Of a stretch of 34,097 nt of DNA, positions 25,480 through 32,481 are shown in pieces. A program made the translations under genes and the position numbers. This stretch comes from a virus: positions 1-34,097 of the IMG/VR virus record IMGVR_UViG_3300049491_000161. The stretch is one strand, 5' to 3'. The notes beneath the pieces are model-generated. The model did not search any database. It was not told where the DNA came from and saw only the letters and a list, made by a program, of their open reading frames with translations. Position 1 is the first letter of the stretch. Every line of letters starts with the position of its first letter.

Positions 25480-26267
25480 GGTTCCGCCACGACCCTGAAT
25501 CTGGCCTGCTCATCCCGCGCGAGCGGCGTATCGCAGAGACATCGCCTCGCGCCTGCTCGGCCTCAATGCAGCAGGCGCTTTTGTCCGCATCTGGGGCAGC
25601 GGCGACAGACCCGAATACGGTGCTATTGATGCACTTCAACGGCAGCAACGGGGACACAACCACGAGCGACTCGTCCACGGCGGCACATACGTTCTCGCAA
25701 CAGAACAGCGCCACGCTTTCGAGCACGCAGAAGAAGTTCGGCGCCACGTCGGCAGACACATCAAGCGGCAAGGCCTGGGAAACAGCAGATTCCGCAGATT
25801 GGGCTTTCGGGTCTGGAAAGTTCACGATCGAATGCTGGGTCTACTTCACCAGCGCCCCAGGCACGTATGTGTCGTTCGTTTCTCAGATGGACTACCTTGC
25901 CAGCAAACTCGGCTGGATGCTTGGTTTCTGGACATCGCAATTCTCGTTTGGCCTTTCAACGAATGCTCTTGACTGGCGGTTGACGCAGGCGTCATGGAGC
26001 CCAACGCTGAATACTTGGTATCAAGTTGCAGTCGATAGAGACGTTAGCAACGTGATTCGTATCTATGTTGATGGCACTGTGAAGGCCAACACAACGGATT
26101 CGTCGACGCTTGTTGACTCCGACCGGAAACTTGTCGTCGGTGGTACGGCTGGAAACTGGAGCACCATTTACGGCCCTGTCGGATATATCGACGAGGTGCG
26201 AGTAAGTAAGGGCGTTTCTCGTTATGCCGGCGCATTCACAGCGCCGTCTGCTGAATTCTCACCATAA
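25476..26267 (+). CDS. LamG/concanavalin A-like domain tail protein
   Basis: A 263-residue protein starting at an ATGA overlap with the fibre gene. After a short basic N-terminus, residues 55-260 match a LamG (concanavalin A-like) fold: [72 protein letters not shown]. Such domains bind carbohydrates and fit a fibre-tip role. The coding DNA is less GC-rich than its neighbours and uses more A/T-ending codons, suggesting recent gain. Confidence 0.82.
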   Translation: MRFRHDPESGLLIPRERRIAETSPRACSASMQQALLSASGAAATDPNTVLLMHFNGSNGDTTTSDSSTAAHTFSQQNSATLSSTQKKFGATSADTSSGKAWETADSADWAFGSGKFTIECWVYFTSAPGTYVSFVSQMDYLASKLGWMLGFWTSQFSFGLSTNALDWRLTQASWSPTLNTWYQVAVDRDVSNVIRIYVDGTVKANTTDSSTLVDSDRKLVVGGTAGNWSTIYGPVGYIDEVRVSKGVSRYAGAFTAPSAEFSP

Positions 26268-26317
26268 GCCCTCGGCGCGCGGGCCTCGGCGCGTCCCCAC
26301 CGACAGGACTTCAACCA

Positions 26318-26638
26318 ATGACCACGGCAACCGTCACCGTCACCGCGACCTTCACCAACACCGACATGCCTGGCAACACGCCTTCCGTGCAGAGCTACCG
26401 CGCTCGCCTTCTGAATGGCGCCGGGAGCCCGCTGTACATCACGACCGTGGACCCGGTGACGGGCGCCGCGACCTTTCTCAATGTCGCGCTCGGCACCTAC
26501 ACGCTCAGCGTCGAGGCGCTCGACATCGGCGGCAACATCATCGGGACGCCGGCCACGAAGCCGCTCGCGGTCTCGGGCCCGCCGCCGGTGACGCGCAAGG
26601 TGCCAACGGCCGCGGACGGCGCGATCGTCTATAGCTGA
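26318..26638 (+). CDS. Small Ig/Fn3-like protein
   Basis: A 106-residue protein with an AGGA ribosome site. Its pattern SYRARLLNGAGSPLYI, AATFLNVALGTYTLSVEALDI and a final TRKVPTAADGAIV fits a single beta-sandwich of the fibronectin or Ig type. No export signal is visible. It closes the tail-fibre block before the exported proteins begin, and is probably a virion component. Confidence 0.66.
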   Translation: MTTATVTVTATFTNTDMPGNTPSVQSYRARLLNGAGSPLYITTVDPVTGAATFLNVALGTYTLSVEALDIGGNIIGTPATKPLAVSGPPPVTRKVPTAADGAIVYS

Positions 26639-26658
26639 TCTGGCAGGACACCGCAGAC

Positions 26659-27144
26659 ATGGCACGACTACTCCGCGCGCTGGCCTTTGCGCTTGCGCTT
26701 CTGCTCGGCCATGCCGAGGCACAGATCATCAACCCGGCCGTGATCGAAGCGACGATCGAGACCACGGTCTGCGCCAGCGGCTGGGCTCGCGGCATCCGCC
26801 CGCCGACGAGCTACACGCGCCCGATCAAGCGCGCCCTGTTCAATGCCGCGCGTGACGCCGGCGACCTCAAGGCAGGCGAGACCATCGCCAGCTTCGAACT
26901 CGACCACATCACGCCGATTGTGCTGGGCGGCCACCCGCGCGACCGGCGAAACCTGCGGCTGCAGCGCTGGCATGGCCCGGACGGCGCCTACGCCAAGGAT
27001 GCGGTCGAGCGCTACCTGGCGCGCCGCGTGTGCGGAGGCCATGCCACGCTTGCCGCCGCGCAGCGTTGCATCTCGCGTGACTGGAGCAAGTGCGCACCAG
27101 CCTCCCGCGGCCCCATCAAGATCGAGAACAGGAGAACCGAATGA
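26659..27144 (+). CDS. Secreted HNH endonuclease-like protein
   Basis: A 161-residue protein with a clear signal peptide (hydrophobic core to about residue 17, likely cleavage AEA-Q at 21/22). The mature part carries an HNH-type motif: FELDHITPIVLGG (Asp 82, His 83), then RDRRNLRLQ (Asn 98). Cysteines at 38 and later may form disulfides in the periplasm. It resembles small secreted HNH proteins of proteobacteria and not packaging HNH enzymes. The location just before the lysis genes is unusual. It could degrade DNA outside the cytoplasm. The family is clear, the role is inferred. Confidence 0.78.
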   Translation: MARLLRALAFALALLLGHAEAQIINPAVIEATIETTVCASGWARGIRPPTSYTRPIKRALFNAARDAGDLKAGETIASFELDHITPIVLGGHPRDRRNLRLQRWHGPDGAYAKDAVERYLARRVCGGHATLAAAQRCISRDWSKCAPASRGPIKIENRRTE

Positions 27145-27845
27145 TCCGACGACTCATGACCGCTGCCATGCTGATGCTGTTCGCGGCGTGCGCCGTGGCG
27201 CAGACCTTTTGCTTCCCGTCCGACAGCCTGGCGAAGCCAGAGCTACAGGGCGGCGAGCTGATGCAGGGCCGCGACAACACGCTGAAAGGCGACTGGTCGG
27301 CGATCTGGTGCCCGAGGGACGCCGCGCGCACGCAGTGGTCGCTGCAAACGCATGCGGTGCTCGACGCGTACAAGACGATGAGCTTCACGGTGCTCACGCA
27401 AGTCGCCCTCGGCATCCTGCAATCCTCCGACCCGATCGCGGCACTCACGATGGCGATCAAGGCTGCGGAGGTCATCCCGCCGGCCGGCAGCGCCGACCGA
27501 TTCGCATGGGAAAGTCTGCTCTACACCGCGTGCAAGCAGGGCGTCGCGCTGCCGCCCCAGGGAAGCCCGGTCGTCGTCGACAACTGCAAGCCGCCGACAC
27601 CGATCCAGCCGCCAGTGACGACTACGGCGTACGTCGTCAGCGGAGCAACCGCCTACGGCGCGACGTCGGACGCCTCTGGCACATGGACCCGCTCCATCGT
27701 GGCGTGGCCGACGAAGCCGACCGCCGGATCGCCATGCGACTGCGTTGCAGCGCAGATCCTCCAATTCGGCGCGCGCTTCTGCAAGGTTCCGGCCTTGTCG
27801 AGTGCAAGCCAAACAGTCGTTGCAGGCTGCAGCGCCAAGAAATGA
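27141..27845 (+). CDS. Exported hypothetical protein
   Basis: A 234-residue protein with a strong ribosome site (AGGAG) and a start that overlaps the HNH stop. An N-terminal signal peptide (RLMTAAMLMLFAACAVA, likely cut before Gln 22) predicts export. The mature part has several cysteines (CFPSD, AIWCPRD, YTACKQG, VDNCKP, CDC, CKVPA, GC), a helical middle (LQTHAVLDAYKTMSFTVLTQ) and a Pro/Thr linker. No family is recognised. Being coupled to the secreted HNH gene suggests they act in the same compartment, perhaps as a pair. Confidence 0.68.
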   Translation: MIRRLMTAAMLMLFAACAVAQTFCFPSDSLAKPELQGGELMQGRDNTLKGDWSAIWCPRDAARTQWSLQTHAVLDAYKTMSFTVLTQVALGILQSSDPIAALTMAIKAAEVIPPAGSADRFAWESLLYTACKQGVALPPQGSPVVVDNCKPPTPIQPPVTTTAYVVSGATAYGATSDASGTWTRSIVAWPTKPTAGSPCDCVAAQILQFGARFCKVPALSSASQTVVAGCSAKK

Positions 27846-28237
27846 CCAACTTCGAGCAGCAGCTTTTGCAAACCCTCGCACGCATCGACAGCCGGCTCGA
27901 CCGCCTGTCGATCTCTGTGCTTTCCCAGTCCCGCAACCTTTCACTCTGGAACACCATCATCATGAGCACTTTCGCAGACCTCCAAAGCGGCCTGGCCGCA
28001 CTCGAAGCCAAGGTCGACGCCGACGCGCAGCAATCCGCCGCTGCTGTCGCGCTGCTTCAGGCCCTGACCGCGACCATCGACGACCTGAAGTCGCAGATCG
28101 GCGCCGGCGTCGCCGTGTCGCAGGCCGACCTCGACGGCGCTCTGGCCCAGATCCAGGGCATCACCGGCAAGCTCGACGCGAGCGACGCGACCCTGGCCGC
28201 CGGCATCACCGACGGCACGCCTCCTTCGGGTCCGTGA
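27842..28237 (+). CDS. Coiled-coil protein, unknown role
   Basis: A 131-residue protein starting in an ATGA overlap. It is almost wholly helical and charged with heptad spacing (LLQTLARIDSRLDRLSISVL, LQSGLAALEAKVDADAQQ, LLQALTATIDDLKSQIGAG). An in-frame ATG at 27962 (start MSTFADLQ) gives a 91-residue alternative, and the segment before it could be an independent N-terminal addition. No signal or membrane segment is seen. The function is unknown. Confidence 0.62.
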   Translation: MTNFEQQLLQTLARIDSRLDRLSISVLSQSRNLSLWNTIIMSTFADLQSGLAALEAKVDADAQQSAAAVALLQALTATIDDLKSQIGAGVAVSQADLDGALAQIQGITGKLDASDATLAAGITDGTPPSGP

Positions 28238-28321
28238 TGGACGGCCCGGAAATCGGGCCGAAGTCCAGCGGGCAGCGATGCCCTGGCGCAGCACTACCGG
28301 CCGCGCCGAAGCGTCGCGCTG

Positions 28322-28456
28322 ATGCGCGCGAATCGAGAAGCCGCGGAAGCGGTCATCATTCCGCGCATCGGCAACGCCGCCTTGGCGCAACGACTGCGCG
28401 CTCGAGATTCCGCGGGTGACCTCATCAATGACCCGATGAACTGCCGCTTCGGCTGA
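28322..28456 (+). CDS. Possible small ORF, 44 residues
   Basis: An ATG-started frame between two genes. Its translation (REAAEAVIIPRIGNAALAQR, ending NDPMNCRFG) has a balanced, protein-like composition, unlike the Arg/Ala-rich shadow frames around it. There is no clear ribosome site. It fills most of the gap 28238-28462, which otherwise holds nothing I can identify. Confidence 0.35.
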   Translation: MRANREAAEAVIIPRIGNAALAQRLRARDSAGDLINDPMNCRFG

Positions 28457-28462
28457 TCCACC

Positions 28463-28672
28463 ATGCCACGCCAACCCGCACTTGCTCTGAGCGCCGAGGA
28501 CGAGGCCGCGATCGCCGAGGCGTTGACGCGCGTCAGGGCGCCGACCGACGACGACCGCACCGCCGGGCTCGTCGCGCTCTACAGCGTCGCGCATGTCCCG
28601 TCCGTTCGGCACCGCTGGCTCGTGCGCGTCGCGCTTGATGCAATCCGAGCCAAAAGGCGGTACACCAAATGA
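28463..28672 (+). CDS. Hypothetical small protein
   Basis: A 69-residue helical protein (LSAEDEAAIAEALTRVRAP, VRHRWLVRVALDAIRAKRR) with no membrane segment or signal. Its stop overlaps the next start (ATGA), so it is part of the pre-lysis operon. No family is recognised. Confidence 0.62.
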   Translation: MPRQPALALSAEDEAAIAEALTRVRAPTDDDRTAGLVALYSVAHVPSVRHRWLVRVALDAIRAKRRYTK

Positions 28673-29013
28673 GCCTTGACGATGAACGCAGGCGAATCGA
28701 GGACATCTTGAGACACCTAGAGCGACGTATCGACGATCACGAGCAACGGATCGAATCCACAGATGTCCGCCTGAAGGACATGGAAACCATCCCTGCCACA
28801 TTGCGAGCCCTTCGCGGGGATGTGCAGTCAATCACGAAGGCGCTGGAGCGGATAGAGCCGGTCGTCAACGAGACGCACGACAGCCGAACAGCGCGCCGAG
28901 TGATTCGCGAGGTCGTGCGCGACTGGTCGCTTTTCATCGGCGGCCTGATCGTCGTCGCCGGCGCCGTGGCGTGGTTCATCAAGACATCGATCACGTTGAC
29001 TTCGACAGGTTGA
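28669..29013 (+). CDS. Coiled-coil membrane protein, possible lysis accessory
   Basis: A 114-residue protein with an N-terminal charged coiled coil (EDILRHLERRIDDHEQRIES) and one C-terminal membrane segment (LFIGGLIVVAGAVAWFI, about residues 87-105). Coiled-coil plus tail-anchor proteins of this shape (XhlA-like) occur beside holins in phage lysis modules. Start and spacing fit an operon with the holin candidate. The lysis role is inferred. Confidence 0.7.
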   Translation: MSLDDERRRIEDILRHLERRIDDHEQRIESTDVRLKDMETIPATLRALRGDVQSITKALERIEPVVNETHDSRTARRVIREVVRDWSLFIGGLIVVAGAVAWFIKTSITLTSTG

Positions 29014-29029
29014 CATGGAAGGGCATCCC

Positions 29030-29230
29030 ATGAATTCATCCGCATCGCTCGTTGTCGCCGCAGACGGTTTCCAGGCCGTCTTCATCGACGAGATGGGCGC
29101 GCTGAACTACGCCGCGAGGTGCCACGGCATCGTCTATGCGCTGTACCGACTGACGAAGGCGCAGATCGCATGGCTCGAGCGGATGCCGATGCCGCCTAAG
29201 GCCGCGCCGGCCATGGGGGAAAACGCATGA
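29030..29230 (+). CDS. Hypothetical small protein in the lysis region
   Basis: A 66-residue protein. The ATG at 29030 has a GGAAGGG ribosome site 6 bases upstream, so I prefer it to the in-frame ATG at 29015. It contains FQAVFIDEMGALNYAARCHG and a short helix KAQIAWLERMPM. No membrane segment. Its stop overlaps the holin candidate start. Confidence 0.6.
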   Translation: MNSSASLVVAADGFQAVFIDEMGALNYAARCHGIVYALYRLTKAQIAWLERMPMPPKAAPAMGENA

Positions 29231-29421
29231 TCTCGTTCGGAGGCCGGAAGTTCATCCTTGCGATGGTTGTCGTCCTGATCACCTCGGCGCTCGTCGCGTT
29301 CAAGGTGATCGACCAAGGTGGCTACGTCACCGTCGTCATGGCAGTCGTCGGGGCCTACCTCACTGCCAACGTGGCGCAGAAGAAGGTCGCGCCGATGGCC
29401 GACCAGGCGGCGCCGCAATGA
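29227..29421 (+). CDS. Holin-like membrane protein
   Basis: A 64-residue protein with two hydrophobic segments (about residues 8-25 and 33-48) separated by a short turn, with a basic N-terminus and a polar C-terminal tail. This fits a small two-helix holin, which forms membrane lesions that let the endolysin out. It lies directly before the endolysin gene with an ATGA overlap. Confidence 0.75.
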   Translation: MISFGGRKFILAMVVVLITSALVAFKVIDQGGYVTVVMAVVGAYLTANVAQKKVAPMADQAAPQ

Positions 29422-30185
29422 TCGCGCTACCAGATCCGACCCTGCCGTGGCCGATTCCGATGGAGGCGGTCGCGCTGATCGCCGAGGCGGAATCGCTGCA
29501 ATTGAAGGCGTACAGGTGCCCGGCTGGCGTTTGGACCGTCGGATGGGGCCGCACTGATGGCGTGAAGCCTGGCGATACCTGCACGAAGGATCAGGCCGAC
29601 CAATGGCTATGCGACGACTTGGCGACACGCTCGCGCACCGTCCAGGCGATGTGCACGAACCCGCCTGCCGACAACGAGATCGGCGCCATGGTCTCGCTCG
29701 CGTACAACGTCGGCACCGAGGCGTTGCGCAAGTCGACCGTGCTGCGACAGCACAACGCCGGTAACCATGAAGCCGCGGCGCGCGCCTTCGGGCTGTGGGA
29801 CAAGGCGCGAAACCCTCGCACCGCCGCGCTCGAGGTCTTCCCTGGGCTCACCGCGCGCCGCGCTCGCGAAACGGCGCTCTACCTGACGCCGGACAGCGCG
29901 GACCAGCGCGAGGCGATGCCTCAGGCCGTCGACCACGAATCGAGCATGACGGAAAGCCCGATCAACCGCACCGGCGCTGCGGCGACGACTGCCGGTGTCG
30001 TGGCGACGCTCAATGAGGCGCGCGACAAGCTCGGCGCCGTCGGCCACCTCATCAAGCAGGCGCGCGATTTCGTGGTCGACACCTTTGGCATCCCGGGCGA
30101 CTTCGTTCTGCCCGTGGTGCTGATCGCCTGCGGACTCGGGGTCATCTGGTGGCGCAACAAGCAGCGCAACGAGGGTCGCACATGA
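29418..30185 (+). CDS. Endolysin, GH24 lysozyme with C-terminal membrane helix
   Basis: A 255-residue protein that cleaves peptidoglycan glycan strands. The catalytic triad is the variant E-8-C-5-T: Glu 25, Cys 34 (Asp in T4 lysozyme) and Thr 40, around LQLKAYRC and VWTVGWGRT. The lysozyme domain runs to about residue 160 (AMVSLAYNVGTEALRKS, then a helical end). About 95 further residues follow, including a membrane segment (FVLPVVLIACGLGVIWW, about 228-244). A standard GH24 endolysin is about 150-165 residues, so this extension is unusual. It could anchor or retain the enzyme until lysis. No N-terminal signal-anchor is seen. Confidence 0.87.
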   Translation: MIALPDPTLPWPIPMEAVALIAEAESLQLKAYRCPAGVWTVGWGRTDGVKPGDTCTKDQADQWLCDDLATRSRTVQAMCTNPPADNEIGAMVSLAYNVGTEALRKSTVLRQHNAGNHEAAARAFGLWDKARNPRTAALEVFPGLTARRARETALYLTPDSADQREAMPQAVDHESSMTESPINRTGAAATTAGVVATLNEARDKLGAVGHLIKQARDFVVDTFGIPGDFVLPVVLIACGLGVIWWRNKQRNEGRT

Positions 30186-30697
30186 ACCCACTCGCGCTCC
30201 TGTCGCCGATCCTCGGCCGCATCCCGGCCGTCGCGTGGCTCGTCATCGTCCTGCTCGCATGGGGCACATGGAACCGCCACCAGGCACGCACCGAGCAGGC
30301 CCGCGCGGCAGCCGCAACAGAGGCCGCGCAACAGCACGCCGCAGCCGCCAAAGGCGAGCGCGACGCACGAGAGTTCGAACATCAGAGCGCCGTCAAGGCG
30401 CAGGAGAACGCCGATGCCTACGCCAAGGAACGCACGCGCGCCGCTGCTGCTGCCGCTGGTGCTCGCTCTGAGCTTGACCGCCTGCGCGACGCACTTGCCG
30501 CCCCCGCTGCCAGTGCAAGCGCCGCGGCTACCGGCGCCGCCTGCGGAACTGATGGAGCCGCCGAGCTCCGGGCTATGGTCCGATCAGGTGCTGAAGCTCT
30601 TTCAGCAATGGCGACAGCGTGCGACGCCGAAGAATCCAAGCTGAAGGCGCTACAGGGCTGGGTTAGGTCAACCCGCGGCGGCAGTCCTTCAGACTGA
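30182..30697 (+). CDS. Rz: Rz-like inner-membrane spanin subunit
   Basis: A 171-residue protein with an N-terminal membrane anchor (AVAWLVIVLLAWGTW, about 17-31), then a long Ala-rich, charged coiled coil, and a C-terminal part with Cys residues. This is the layout of Rz, the inner-membrane spanin. It joins with Rz1 across the periplasm and disrupts the outer membrane at lysis. The start overlaps the endolysin stop, and the Rz1-type gene is nested inside in another frame, the classic arrangement. Confidence 0.85.
   Translation: MNPLALLSPILGRIPAVAWLVIVLLAWGTWNRHQARTEQARAAAATEAAQQHAAAAKGERDAREFEHQSAVKAQENADAYAKERTRAAAAAAGARSELDRLRDALAAPAASASAAATGAACGTDGAAELRAMVRSGAEALSAMATACDAEESKLKALQGWVRSTRGGSPSD
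30414..30644 (+). CDS. Rz1: Rz1-like outer-membrane spanin lipoprotein, nested in Rz
   Basis: A 76-residue protein wholly inside the Rz gene in the +1 frame, with a GGAG ribosome site 6 bases before its ATG. It has a lipoprotein signal (LLLPLVLALSLTAC, Cys 24) and a mature part of about 53 residues that is proline-rich (LPPPLPVQAPRLPAPPAEL), just like known Rz1 proteins. It would anchor in the outer membrane and bind Rz. Confidence 0.88.
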   Translation: MPTPRNARAPLLLPLVLALSLTACATHLPPPLPVQAPRLPAPPAELMEPPSSGLWSDQVLKLFQQWRQRATPKNPS

Positions 30698-30737
30698 AGG
30701 ATCGGCGGCGAGCGGTGCCGGAAAGTGAGACGCCCGC

Positions 30738-30749
30738 GGCCGGTGTAAA
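30738..30749 (+). repeat. Direct repeat copy 1 (GGCCGGTGTAAA)
   Basis: An exact 12-base repeat whose second copy lies 154 bases downstream. It may be an arm-type binding site for the integrase or excisionase; this is inference. Confidence 0.5.
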
Positions 30750-30891
30750 TCCGGGTGGAAACTGAAGGCGGAACCGGGCCGCCAAGTTGCGCCATTGGCT
30801 GGCTGCGCACCTATGCCACGCCTGTCAGACATTTGCCTTCACACGGCAGGGGTCTACCTATATGAATCAATAGGTTATGTTCGGTTGTCGT

Positions 30892-30903
30892 GGCCGGTGT
30901 AAA
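30892..30903 (+). repeat. Direct repeat copy 2 (GGCCGGTGTAAA)
   Basis: The second exact copy, ending 15 bases before the tRNA gene starts. Confidence 0.5.
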
Positions 30904-30918
30904 ACGGCGGTGAAGATC

Positions 30919-30993
30919 GGGCGGTTAGCTCAGGGGTAGAGCGCGTCGTTCACACCGACGAAGTCGGGGGTTCGAAACCCTCACCGCCCACCA
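30919..30993 (+). tRNA. tRNA-Val (CAC), including encoded CCA; probable attachment site
   Basis: A full cloverleaf can be drawn. The acceptor GGGCGGT pairs perfectly with ACCGCCC, and the D stem is GCTC/GAGC. The anticodon stem CGTCG/CGACG has loop TTCACAC (anticodon CAC, valine), and the T arm GGGGG/CCCTC (one G-T pair) has loop TTCGAAA. The discriminator is A and CCA is encoded. The 3' end lies two bases from the integrase stop codon, the usual place for a tyrosine-integrase attachment core. Because lysis genes lie on one side and the integrase on the other, this is better read as attP of an unintegrated phage genome than as a prophage end. Confidence 0.9.
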
Positions 30994-30995
30994 TT

Positions 30996-31997
30996 TCACC
31001 CGGCTCTCTGCAACGGCGGGCCGGCGTTATCGACGGCAGCGCCGAGGCCTTCCAGGGCATCCCGCTGCGGCGCCGTCATCACATGGCTGTAGCGCTCGGT
31101 CGTCTTGATGGACGTGTGCCCAAGGATCTCCCTGACAACGTGCATCGGCGCGTTGATCGGGGGCGCCAGCAGAATCGTCGCGCAACTGTGCCTCAAAGTG
31201 TGGAACCCCACGCTCGGCAGGCCAACCTTCACGCGCGCACGGCGGATGCCGGACTTCACCCCCTCGAAAGTGATCGACAACGGTAGGTGCTCGAGCCAAG
31301 GCCGCAGGGCCGGCACGATGGGAACCTCTCGGTAGCGTAGCGTCTTGGTGTTGCCAGCCAGGATTCGCAGTGTGTCGGTCCCGATGTCGGCTCGCTTGAT
31401 CTTGCAGATTTCTCCGCGCCGGCAGCCGGTCAGCAGACCGATCCAGATCGCCGCGCGCACCGGCTCGCTGGCGGCGTCGGCAAGCGAGCGCACCTGCTCG
31501 ATGCTAAGGTACAGCGTCTTCTGGTTGTTCTCGGGCAGGCGCTTGACGAGCCCGCTGTAGTCGGCCGGCACGCGCCCGCGCTCCCATGCCATGCGAAGCG
31601 CCTTCTTCAAGGCCCCAAGGCTGCGGTTGATCGTGGCGGGGGCATAGTGGCCGGTCAGGTCTTGCACGATCGCAGCGGCCACCTCTCGGGCCTCGCTTGC
31701 GCGCCTGCCTTCAAGCCAGCGCCCGATGCGGTAGCCGTGATACTGCGCCGTGTCGGTGCTTCGCAGGTGCAGCGCGTGGCGCTCGGTGTAGTCGGCCATC
31801 AGCTCGGCCAGCGGCGGGTCGCCAGGGATCGAGACGGCCTTCGCGGTCTTCTGCGTGTGCAGCGCCCGGACTAGTTCTGCTTCGACTCGCTTGGCATCGC
31901 TCGCACTTGCACCCGCCGGCAAGCGTCTGTGAAGGCGGCGGCGCTGGACGCAAGCTTCGGCGTGCCAGCGGCATTCTGGGTCTCTTCGGATCGGCAC
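30996..31997 (-). CDS. int: Tyrosine-type integrase
   Basis: A 333-residue site-specific recombinase that would insert and excise the phage. The catalytic residues are all present: Arg 193 (TGCRRGE), Lys 218 (GNTKTLRY), His 266 and Arg 269 (FHTLRH), His 294 (LGHTSIKTT) and nucleophile Tyr 303 (ERYSHV). The N-terminal part has the SAM-like core-binding domain (PPLAELMADYTERHALHL, INRSLGALKKALRMAWE). I chose GTG at 31997 because AGGGAG lies 5 bases upstream; the frame is open further to 32060 but that part reads as Arg-rich shadow. It overlaps the excisionase-like gene by 127 bases and ends beside the tRNA. Confidence 0.9.
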   Translation of the reverse strand: MPIRRDPECRWHAEACVQRRRLHRRLPAGASASDAKRVEAELVRALHTQKTAKAVSIPGDPPLAELMADYTERHALHLRSTDTAQYHGYRIGRWLEGRRASEAREVAAAIVQDLTGHYAPATINRSLGALKKALRMAWERGRVPADYSGLVKRLPENNQKTLYLSIEQVRSLADAASEPVRAAIWIGLLTGCRRGEICKIKRADIGTDTLRILAGNTKTLRYREVPIVPALRPWLEHLPLSITFEGVKSGIRRARVKVGLPSVGFHTLRHSCATILLAPPINAPMHVVREILGHTSIKTTERYSHVMTAPQRDALEGLGAAVDNAGPPLQRAG

Positions 31998-32146
31998 GCG
32001 CGCTCCCTGTTCCAAGCCTGAACGGCGGCTAGATCGTACCGCCGGCGCTTGCCGGCCCACTCACAGGGGCAACCCTCGGTGTCCCATCGCGCGACTGTGC
32101 GCGTGCTGACGCGGAAGTGGGCGGCGAGATCGGCTGGCGTCAACAT
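31871..32146 (-). CDS. Excisionase-like HTH protein
   Basis: A 91-residue protein with an N-terminal winged-helix DNA-binding pattern: MLTPADLAAHFRVSTRTVAR, then WAGKRRRYDLAAVQAW. This is the MerR/excisionase-like layout, with a helix-turn-helix followed by a basic wing. A GAGGAA ribosome site lies 9 bases before the ATG. It is the gene directly upstream of the integrase and overlaps its first 127 bases, so an excisionase or recombination directionality factor is the likely role. A small regulator is the alternative. The C-terminal 35 residues are low complexity. Confidence 0.75.
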   Translation of the reverse strand: MLTPADLAAHFRVSTRTVARWDTEGCPCEWAGKRRRYDLAAVQAWNRERACRSEETQNAAGTPKLASSAAAFTDACRRVQVRAMPSESKQN

Positions 32147-32457
32147 CAGTGGAAGTTCCTCGCCGCCAGCATGCGCGGGACGCTCGCCGCGATGAGCCTG
32201 AGAAGTTCCTTCAGGGCCGCACAGTGGACAACCTCGCCGGTCTGCACGTCTGTCGCGAGCCAGGAGACGAAGCCGATGCGAGGCTCGATCCACAAGTCGC
32301 GGTAGCCGATGTGCGCGAGCGGCATCAGGAATGGCCGCCGGATGTCGTCGTCGAGCGGTAGGTCCGGGATGCCCGCATCGCGCTCGGCCTGCGCCTTGTC
32401 CATGCTCCAGCGAGCGTGGGCTGCGCGAACGTGGCGTTGGGATTTGCGGCGTTGCAT
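32146..32457 (-). CDS. Hypothetical early protein
   Basis: A 103-residue protein with a basic N-terminus (QRRKSQRHVRAAHARWSMDK) and then a small domain with DLWIEPRIGFVSWLATDV and GEVVHCAALKELLRLI. The stop and the next start overlap (TGATG). No family recognised. It belongs to the reverse-strand integrase operon. Confidence 0.65.
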   Translation of the reverse strand: MQRRKSQRHVRAAHARWSMDKAQAERDAGIPDLPLDDDIRRPFLMPLAHIGYRDLWIEPRIGFVSWLATDVQTGEVVHCAALKELLRLIAASVPRMLAARNFH

Positions 32458-32481
32458 GGGATGAAAGTCTGTGGAAGTCTG

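Larger units (their letters stand above)
30698..30918. other. Noncoding region between lysis genes and tRNA
   Basis: About 220 bases without a credible gene. It holds two copies of a 12-base direct repeat (entries at 30738 and 30892) and a locally AT-richer part (30830-30905). It also has a short inverted repeat (ACCTAT with ATAGGT, 30856-30861 and 30870-30875, 8-base spacer). A small CCTTC/GAAGG hairpin (30686-30700) straddles the Rz end. There is no clear promoter. The position next to the integrase and tRNA suggests recombination arm sites. Confidence 0.5.

Noticed and set aside
28237-28419. 60-codon forward frame after the coiled-coil gene
   Set aside because: Its translation is Arg/Ser/Gly-rich and shadow-like. 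The frame at 28322-28456 in the same gap is more protein-like.
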